A stretch of 64,000 nucleotides of DNA from Sphaerosporella brunnea (Eukaryota > Ascomycota > Pezizomycetes > Pezizales > Pyronemataceae). The notes under the pieces are model-generated. The model saw only the letters and a list, made by a program, of their open reading frames with translations, did no database searches and was not told the origin of the DNA. The DNA lies in contig VXIS01000245.1 of assembly GCA_008704415.1 (NCBI GenBank), forward strand, positions 1 through 64,000, read 5' to 3'. The position numbers were made by a program, and so were the translations under genes. Positions 56,073-64,000 of the stretch are shown in pieces. The first letter of the stretch is position 1. Each line of letters opens with the position of its first letter.

Positions 56073-57825
56073 ATGGCGACCGATGTGCACGAAGCCAATC
56101 CTCCCCGGGTGAACCTCATAGGTACGCAGCCGCAAGCTCAGACTTGGATATGCGCTCCCCACAACCGCCGATACTTCAAGCTGGAAGACTTTGAATCCCA
56201 CCTTACAGGTAGAAGTCACAAAAAAGACGGATGCCCGCACTGTGGGTCGTGTGAGCTCAGTTTCAGGACCGAATTCCAACTATTCCGTCACGTCTCCGGG
56301 TTTCATGGCAGACACCGGCCGTCGGACACTGGCGGCGGGCCGTGGGCATGTGACTTTCACAACAGGTATTACCGAGAGGAGGTGGACTATGCACGGCATC
56401 TGGCGAAGGACTGCCACAAAATGGGCGGAAAGGCTTTTTGTCCAAAATTGGGGCTCACGTTCTCGTCTGAGTTCGAGTTGGGTTACTACAACCTCCATGG
56501 TTGTGCGCCTCCTTTGGGCCAAGCTGTCTACACGTGCGCCTTTCACAATGTGCGGAACGTCGGAATCCTCGAGTTCTCAAGGCATATTGCTGGTCCGAAG
56601 CACCAGAGGGGTGGAAAGTCTTATTGCTCGGCATGCAAATGTACATTCCCCTCACAGTACGAGCTTCAGGGGCACATCACGCTCTGGCATGGAGAGAAAG
56701 ATCATCCTGCCTGTGGAGTGTGTGGGAAGGCGTTCAAAACCAAGCATAAACTTGAGAAGCATGAGCGACTGATGGCGCAGTATGTGAGGGCCGGAGGGCC
56801 AGACAACGGAGGTTCTGAACCAACGCAGCTCGGTGTGGGATGTACATTCGGGCTAACGTGAACAGTCCCGCGGTACGCACAGGGATACCAGCAGCATAAG
56901 GTTGCCATCGAAACCCGGGAGCAGAGAGAGGTTCTGGGGCTGTCGGAACCCCAACAAGAAGCTAGAGACGGTGGGCGTGCCTCCCTTGAAAGGAACAGCC
57001 CAGTTGTTTCGCAGCACACCAACGATACCATAGAGACCGCGGGTCAAGTGCTATCAGGGCCTGTTCGATCTCAAGGTATGCTTCAGGGAATTTCGTCTGG
57101 TGAATTGGCTAATTGTGCATCAGAACATCAACATGCCGAGCTTGTGAAGATAGAGCCTGAAGCTGAACGGGTGAACGGTACTATCTACAATGAGGGTAGT
57201 TCCAACTTGCACGGAGAGATGGAAATATTCGAACCTACCAACCAGAACCCAGGAGAACAGAAGCTAAAAATATTTTGCTGCCCGCTCTGTAACAATCTGT
57301 GTAAAGGAGAGACGGCGCATCTTTCTCACTTGACAAGAGCCGCCATTTCAGGGAAAGAGACAGTCGGACATTGGGAGCTTGTATGCGAATTGACCAGGCG
57401 ACGTAAGAATCCAAAGTATGAGTATTTGACACACGGACATGCTAACGAGTTACAGGCATGAGTGATGTTGATGACGCCGAAACAAGGAGTCTTGAATTTT
57501 GCTCCGGCGAAGTCATTACCAGCATGCTCCGAAATGGCTTGGCCAGATGCCCCATCCAAGGCTGCGGTCGGTTGTTCGCAGCGACAGGACCACTTCTGAT
57601 TCACGCGTGCGAGTATACAAAACACGCTGAAGCGCACAGAGTGTTTGCCCATCAACTTGCTCTTTTTTGTGAGTTCTACTCATGGAACCGCGGGGCCACT
57701 TGCTAACTGGTGTGACAGGTCTGCAAGAAGTTGGACAACAGCTGAAGCCACCCGGAGGCAATCATGGTTTTTTACCAGACGGTCCGTTACCCGAAAGTGT
57801 GGACACATGCTCTCTTCCTCAGTAG
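56073..57825 (+). CDS. Multi-zinc-finger protein with paired C2H2-like modules
   Basis: Four exons, 56073-56783, 56883-57402, 57456-57668 and 57719-57825, encode 516 aa. Introns of 99, 53 and 50 nt each have a CTAAC branch point, and the first removes an in-frame TGA at 56859. The N-terminal half alternates two finger types. One is a 'C-x2-H/N ... H-x-H' kind (ICAPHNRRYFKLEDFESHLTGRSH; ACDFHNRYYREE...H; TCAFHNVRNVGILEFSRH). The other is a C2H2 or degenerate C2H2 kind (CPHCGS; CSACKCTFPSQYELQGHITLWH; CGVCGKAFKTKHKLEKH). The C-terminal half adds CCPLCNN...HLSH and CPIQGCGRLF...H. The middle is Gln/Glu-rich. It could bind nucleic acid or protein; no target is evident. Confidence 0.75.
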
Positions 57826-58568
57826 GGATGGGGGCTCTTGTCAGCAACTCAATGAAGGAGTTTTTTTTTTTTTTTTCGCGGTGCTAGTTGGGGGATTTTG
57901 CCGGATATCTTACATTACTCAGGAGCGAGCGTCATGACTGCTGCATTCACAATGTCAAGTATGTAAATTCGGCGGCGAGAATTCATGTGCGCTGCGCTGT
58001 CATTTCTACACTCACAACACCGGTAATTGAAAGCATACAACCTCTGGATCTTTCGTCTTTCTGGTGTAGATATGTACAGTAGGGAAATGGAAGAAAACAA
58101 ACAGAAACCACCTCTGACTACTCTTCCTCGCTGTCGTCCTCTACTTGCTCCTCCTCCCCAGGGGCTGAAACATTCAACAGATGTACTCAAGGCCATCCAG
58201 CACCTCAAGCCCCAGCCCGAGGGCCATTCCAAGAAGGTTGCCGGGCTCGGGGGTTCAGTAGAGAAGTGGGAGTAGTCGGGAGGTAGGAGTAGGAGTTAGA
58301 GGGGGACGCAGCGGACGCAGCGGACGCATGCAGTGCCATGGTAGCTAGATGGGTAGTTTTGTTTTGGAAAGTTGGTGGCGAGTTGTAGGGAACGGAGATC
58401 TACATATAGCCAGCTGCTCCTGCCAGCGATTGGTCATAGGCGGTCACTCGATTCTTTGACCAGAGGAATAGAAACAAGTTACTACCAACATTCTCCAAGA
58501 AATCGTCTCCACGTAATACCAACACCCTTCAAGAACCATCTCCACCCTCCCTCCTCCATGCCTGATAA
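57826..58568. other. Intergenic
   Basis: A poly-T run at 57859-57874, a (GGACGCAGC)n-like triplet repeat near 58305-58330, otherwise nothing recognised. Holds the 3' flanks of the zinc-finger gene and the subtilase gene, which converge here. Confidence 0.6.
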
Positions 58569-60487
58569 TCACGAACAGTTGTTGCGATTGAACACCATCT
58601 TGTTGACACAGGCCGGCGGCGGGAACGGATTAATCGCGTTGTTGATGCTATACACGCTATCGACGACACCGTTCCGATCCTGCGTCGGCGTGGTGTATCC
58701 ATAGCGACACTTGTTGTAGAGGACAACGCCGGCAACCATAGGGGTCCTAAAAGCCACTATCAGCCCCCCCCCCCCCCGGGGCATTTCAAGGAAAGTGAGC
58801 CTTACGCCATAGATGTGCCCGACAGCAAAGCGTACGCTGGAGTTCCATAATCTGAGTACGCAGATCGTATCCACTGTCCTGGCGCAAAGATGTCGACGCA
58901 GCAGCCGAGATTGCTGAACGGAGAGAGAGAATCATTGATGTTGGTAGAGCCGACTGTGATAGCGGGTTCAGCCGACCCGGGAGAGAAACCGCACGCATTG
59001 GCACCCTTAAATTCGCCCCAATCAGTAATTTCAGCTTGGAAAGAGGGGGGGGGGGGGGACAGTGTTGTCAATAGCCAGCCCAAAAAGCCGAAGCCAGCCT
59101 TCAGTCCGAACTTGGAAGCCACACGCGAGTGATTGATGGTGAAGCAGATATGCGACGCCTCATGATGGATGTGACCCGCGACCATAAGCCAGTCGGGCTG
59201 CTATCGCCCCTGAAGCGCCCGGGATGGGCTTTTACAAAAGCCTAACAGCCCCGCGGGCCGGCTGGCTTTTGACAACACTGGGGGGGCAGTATGAAGCAAT
59301 CTAACATAGCTGTTTCCGGCTGCCACCACTGCAGTAAGCCCGCCAGTTATGGCTGCAATAAGAGCGCTGTTGACGGGAGCAAAGAACGGGCCGCCTGTTT
59401 TTTTTCGTTTTGTTTTTCTACCCTTAGAAAGAACAACTAACGTCTGTGAAGGGATGCATACCTAATGATAAATTCATGACAGCATGCGTCCGCCAGTTCT
59501 TGATTGCTGAGTGGGTGAATGCCCAGTTGATTCCGGCTATAACTCCACTCCACGAACCGCCGCAGTAACCGTCTTCGCCCTCCAAAACCTTGACCCCGAT
59601 GACCTGCGCCTTCTTCATCACGCCATACCTTTTTCCGGCGACAATTCCAGCAACCTGTCCCTATCCGTCAGGGATTGGAGTGCAAAGGGGCAGTGGTAGT
59701 GTTTTCTTACGTGAGTACCGTGACCACAGACATCAGTAAACGGCCAGCTGCTGTCCGCGGAATACCCCATCGATGCCCTCGACAGGCCGCCCGGGCCAGC
59801 CGAAAACTCAGGGTGGTTCGCTACGATCCCAGAATCAATGATGTACGCAACCCCGCCGTTGAAAGCCTTGCCAGCACAGTAGGGAGTGTTGGCGTCGTAG
59901 GTATAGTTCGGCCAGCCCATTCCGGGGGGCAGGTAATTTGCAAGATGGGAGATCCTTCCGAGGCCCCATTCCCCGTCGGCTTCGTTCTGAAGCAACTGCT
60001 GGGTTATACACGGTGCTCTCTTTTCTGCGTCTTCGGCCACAGTTTCCGGCTTGGGATCCAGCTTGCCCACGCCGTCCGGTAGATCAGTGGTCACAATCAT
60101 GTCTTGATACACCGAGGCAACCTATACACGCAGCACGCATCAGCCATCTCACCAGCCAGCGCTGCTGCGGTGGAGCCTGACATCTGAACGCTGTTTGATT
60201 TTCTCGATAACATCCTTCGGAAAAACACCCCCGTAGGCTTTGAAACTGCCAATGTCGTATTTGTGTACGATCCCCGCCTTCTTGCCAGGCGCTACTTGGC
60301 CTGTCGATGCGGCCACGAGACTCTGCACCCAGTCGTGATGGCTGGCGACTTCGGCAGTCGCATCCTTCAAGGTGACGATGAATTGGTCAGGAATTAAGTC
60401 GCCGGACCTCAACGGCGCACGCTGGTGGAGAGTAGCGGCCAGGGAGGGTCCAAAGAGAACGAACGGGAAGACAATCATGATCTTCAT
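58569..60487 (-). CDS. Secreted proteinase K-like subtilase (S8A)
   Basis: Six exons, 60487-60182, 60121-59711, 59654-59462, 59394-59306, 59005-58806 and 58746-58569, encode 458 aa; the summed length is divisible by three. The start at 60487 gives a signal peptide (MKIMIVFPFVLFGPSLAATL). An I9-type propeptide follows (DQFIVTLKDA, to about residue 110). The catalytic domain shows the Asp block AYIIDSGI, the His block CGHGTHVAG, the oxyanion Asn in VAAGNS, and the Ser block SGTSMATPMVAG. The last has Met where nearly all family members have His (TPHVAG). Intron 4 is 300 nt with a G14-like tract, unusual beside 56-67-nt neighbours. The product is probably an extracellular serine protease; activity is plausible but the Met substitution is odd. 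Confidence 0.88.
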
Positions 60488-63420
60488 TGTGGGAGCAGGT
60501 AGGAGACAGCAGACAGAGGTATTGGGGGGATCCACTCCGCGACTTCTGGAGTGTTTATAAGGGGACATTTGTTCCCCCCCCTTCCGTAGCCACCTTGCTA
60601 GCTAGATGTCCAGGGGTACCAGCACAGCGCCTATATCTTGGGTGGTCCTTCCGATGCAGGGAGCTCGAGGAGGACAGGAACAAGATTTGCCATTGAATAT
60701 GCGGCCGTCCACCGGAGACTCCCTGGCCGTTGAACCCTGCGATTTAAACCAGCCGTAGGTTGAACGGAATCGGTGCCCCTCCACAAACGCTCACTCGGCG
60801 CCGGCGCCATGCAGGTTCCTCACTCAGTATTTTTTAGCGAGACCAACCCGCCAGCGGGGTATCAATCGATACCGATATCCTGTAGTGAGCGCGATTTTAT
60901 TGTTTTCCCCGGAAGCAGGCACGCACCGAGCCGGCGCGCAGCTGCAGCTGCATAAAAACAGCCGAAAACATCGCCCATGCCCACGAGATTCTAACATTCC
61001 CTCGCACAGAAGCAATAGGTAACAGTCCCGGAACCTTAGGGCTAGAAGGGAGAGAATAACCGTCTCCACGCACGCGGAGCACGATGGTGATGCCTGCATG
61101 CATCAGCCCGCTTTTACTCACTTGCCAGTAATTTCAAACGGCCCGTGACGCCCGCTCGTATCTGTTGCAGAAGGTTATTGGAGTCAGCATCCATGGATAT
61201 GGGGGACATCCGGCGCAGCCAGTCGCGGGACTTGATTTTTTAATGGCGCTTGTGTGCACTTTGTGAGGCCGAATGGATACAGTCGTTTTTTCGGACAACA
61301 TGGACCAGTCGTCACTTTTCCAGCTTCGTAAAGACTTCTTGCTGGATTTAACGCCCACAAAACAGAATCAAAGGCCAGCTAGCTTGGCTCCCCCCCCCCC
61401 CCCCCGGGCACTCAGATCGCTACAGTCCAGACTGGCGGCAACCATGAGCAGTCCTGGTTCCGAACGGCAGAGGAGTTTTTGGCGATGGATCGCTGCTCGT
61501 CGGGCAAGAGCGATGTGGAATGTACAGAACTCAGTGCTCATCCCGGTACTTGTTAGGCAGGGAATTTCAGGAGAGGGTCTCACGGACCATCACTCGGTAA
61601 ACAAGCATCGTTGCGATGCGGGCATGTGCACTGTACCACGATCCACGTGGGCACCAGAGGTGCAACCGTGTTAACGCTGGTTGCCCGCTTCGAAGTTCCT
61701 CACAGAGCCGTTGTTGCCGCGTCAGGAGGTCTGTTAGAATTTTAGGTTGTGGGGAAGTAAGGGAACATTGTAGGGAGCCTACCTACTTTCAGGACATGCT
61801 CTATGTGTGTATGAAACGTTGCACTTTTTGAGGGAGTTTTTTTTTTCTGAATAAACTCTTGAAAGCCGAGGAAAGAAAGCGGTACCCGATGCCTTGCACA
61901 GAATCGGCAAAACACTGAGGCCGATCCTAGTTGCGTCGTGACATGGAATAGGCGAAGACGAGTTGCGTGCAAGTCTCACAACAACGATCAACATGCGTTT
62001 TCCTGCATTCGCAACAGAGCTTAATTCATGGCTTTGCCAGTGGCTAGAGTGGATGTACATATCTCAATCCCAGAGCGCTGGTCTGCCTCTTTTGGGTTTC
62101 CAATTCCCTTGCTCACGGACGTGGAAAAGCGAGTAGATTTATCGACTCGGCAACGGCGGCGGCGGCAGCACATCACATCACACCCCACAGCGGTGGATGG
62201 CCTTATTTTCCATATAAACCGAGAGTCCGCTAGTTCCTTCCAACAGTTTGGAGCTTTCGGGAGAGTGAATGGCGGGGCCAAATTGTGGCTTTGACCTTTG
62301 TTTCCACGCTTTGATAGCCTCCAGCCACCGTGTCGATTTTTTTTGGCTCAGAAGCGCCAGCTACACTTTAGAGGATAGCTCATGGCCGTTAAGAACGGTG
62401 TGATTATGTTTAGTGTCCGCATGCAACCTAGCCCCTATTCCACAGTTTCTACGAGATACTAAGGTTGGTCAAGTAGTGGCGGCGGCTCCTGAGGGGGAGA
62501 TGGAGGATGGAGTGGGCGGCTATGGCAACGTGTGTGTGTGTTTTTGGGCCTGTCTTTCCCTTTGTTATTTTTTCTTAGTTGCCTTTCCTTTGGTCTTTTG
62601 GTACTCGGGGTGCCTGCAGGTGACGCATGAGATAATATCGATAAGGCGGCGGACAGGATATGAGGGATGGCCTTCTTCTCCCGGAATAGGCCGTCAAGAC
62701 TATGGCACGGCTGACTCTGCCGCGCATCTCAAAATTAAAATTTCCTACACCTCATCTTATCAGGCTTACTGTTCGCCGCCATGGAAAAAAAAAAAAAAAG
62801 CAACCGGAACCTCTGGATCGCAAGTGCCAGCCAGCAAATCCTCATTGCGTTCCGCCACAAAGGCCAAAAAGCCTTCGCCCGCAAGGCGGAGGCCCGAGAT
62901 CCGGCCGCCGCCACGGTGGATGGGGAAGCGCCCAAGTGGCAAAGAAAAAGGCCACCAGGCCGCGGTGGCCAAGCAGGAAGGAACCCGGGAAAAGACGTGC
63001 GAGAGGCGGGCAAGGCGGAAGTATGGATTGGACGCGAGGAGAGCATTGCTGCTTCCATGCCAGGGAGACCGGTATTGGACATTTTATAAGTAGAAGAGGA
63101 GCTCCCGAACAAATAAGGAATGGCCGAAAGACACGCATCAAATGCATACCTGCTCCATGAATACATACAAAATTGCAAGATAGACAGCGAGACAAAGGGC
63201 TGCCCTTATTAGATATCCATCGATGACCCGGGGTGGATGGAGGCTTCACCACAGCTCAGCTGGACTATGGATACCCCAGGTGCAAAGATCAGCGCTCGGA
63301 GTTAACCCTAACAGCCCTGCTAACATAAACCATTCTACTCCAATCCTCTCATCCGGCTGGCAACTAAAATCAAGAGCAATATACCTATTACTTGTATACT
63401 CTACTTTGGAGTGCATCAAC
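60488..63420. other. Gene-poor stretch between the subtilase and the carrier fragment
   Basis: No frame with recognisable domains. C/G homopolymers at ~60576-60582 and 61391-61405, (CGG)n at ~62154-62165, short poly-A at 62785-62799. Frames at 62413-63252 have odd composition and non-ATG starts. The upstream ~350 bp should hold the subtilase promoter. Confidence 0.5.
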
Positions 63421-63745
63421 TTGGGGCTACCCGTATCGGTCTCGTCTCCCAGCCCGAGTTCGCCTTCGGTCTGTTGCCCGGTTTCGGAAAGATCCTCAAG
63501 AACGAGGGTGTCGGTGCCTTTCGGACCCATCCTGTTCAAGAATGCTGTCCAAGATCAATAAGACCCCCGGACTTCCCGGCGAGGGAACCACTTCCCGTCT
63601 GATCAAGATCGGAGAGGAGCTCGGTCTTAAGGGATCCTACACCGGTATCGGTGCCCGCCTGTTCATGGTTGGAACCTTGAATGCGTTCCAGTTCGCCATC
63701 TACTCGGACATCGAGAAGGTGTTGAGCTGTAAGTTGGTGCGTTAA
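63421..63745 (+). pseudogene. Truncated mitochondrial phosphate carrier fragment
   Basis: The stretch begins [31 protein letters not shown], a carrier repeat of the mitochondrial phosphate transporter (Mir1/PiC) family. It then jumps frame into nucleotides encoding GPILFK, skips about 80 residues, and resumes with [23 protein letters not shown] and YTGIGARLFMVGTL...FQFAIYSDI. It ends VLSCKLVR-stop instead of the family's VGGVE-like end. The 5' two-thirds of the gene is absent. The lack of introns cannot distinguish retro-origin from DNA duplication. Codons look native (CTC, AAG, GTC), which suggests a recent copy. Confidence 0.8.
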
Positions 63746-64000
63746 ATATGGAGGCGTAGACTTGGCGGGGGTTGTAGTAGATGGACCATAGAAGGTTGTA
63801 AACGTGGGTGTCTTTGTCGGTTGTTTCTCTGTATAGCATCATTCTTTCCTTTGGTATTAAAAATTGTTAATATAAAAGCTTCAAGTAGCCGAATAATGGC
63901 CTATCTGACACTTTGGTAAAATCTTTCCTCCCACCCTGCAGGAGTGCAGGGGGAAGGGTAATATTCCAGTAGAAATACCTAAAGTTGAATTACCAAAAAC
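63746..64000. other. 3' flank of the carrier fragment
   Basis: AT-rich flank with no gene. The last 100 bp contains an imperfect CCTGCAGGAGTGCAGG inverted repeat near 63938. Confidence 0.4.

Noticed and set aside
62413..63252. Overlapping open frames on both strands
   Set aside because: No ATG in context, no splice-compatible extension, no domain, biased composition.
1..64000. tRNA or rRNA genes and CRISPR arrays
   Set aside because: No cloverleaf with a T-loop GGTTCRA/acceptor pairing, no rRNA core sequence and no spaced direct-repeat array was seen. A dedicated tRNA scan was not possible.

Overview
The window looks like nuclear DNA of a filamentous ascomycete (Pezizomycotina). Its genes carry short introns (about 46-100 nt) with GTAAGT/GTATGT/GTGAGN donors, CTAAC-type branch points and YAG acceptors. 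The families present are typical: DGAT2 acyltransferase, fungal C2H2 regulators, mitoribosomal mS41, proteinase K-like subtilase, Crinkler-type NTPase-nucleases and an OTT_1508-like deaminase. Intergenic DNA is full of simple repeats and homopolymers. I cannot name the species.

Positions 1-26865 form one giant inverted repeat with no spacer, centred between 13423 and 13424 (CCAA|TTGG). Every gene of the left arm reappears on the opposite strand of the right arm. The outer ~5.8 kb of the arms differ by a single inserted base, and the inner ~3.5 kb are identical. A ~4.1-kb middle block (left 5803-9938, right 16913-21066) differs by dense small indels and mismatches. Reading outward from the centre, each arm holds: a Crinkler/RHS-like NTPase-nuclease gene, a dead transposase, a piggyBac-like zinc-ribbon fragment, a decayed cystathionine gamma-synthase-like gene, a simple-repeat/MITE region, a DGAT2-type acyltransferase, a Stk19-like gene, and the start of a Ser/Pro/Thr-rich repeat protein that is complete only on the right (26294-29011). 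The geometry and error pattern suggest a long-read palindrome artefact or contig-end inversion at least as strongly as a real inverted duplication.

From 26.9 to 64 kb the sequence is single-copy. Positions 29.9-36 kb hold a second Crinkler-type P-loop NTPase/PD-(D/E)XK gene (702 aa) and an OTT_1508-like deaminase gene (690 aa). They are separated by a MITE, and a fold-back element and a TA-flanked MITE lie just upstream. With the CRN gene of the palindrome this makes a small accessory island of predicted conflict/effector enzymes. Positions 37.4-43.1 kb are gene-poor and microsatellite-rich, ending in the apparent leader of a C2H2 transcription factor (43104-44942). Core genes follow: mS41, an MBD4-like DNA glycosylase, a ~1,540-aa Pro/Gln-rich coiled-coil protein, a small membrane protein, a multi-zinc-finger protein and a secreted subtilase. 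The last 3.5 kb is gene-poor and holds a truncated mitochondrial phosphate carrier fragment.

Gene models were built by hand from reading frames and splice signals. Spliced lengths divisible by three support the multi-exon models. Family assignments come from motif recognition without database searches.
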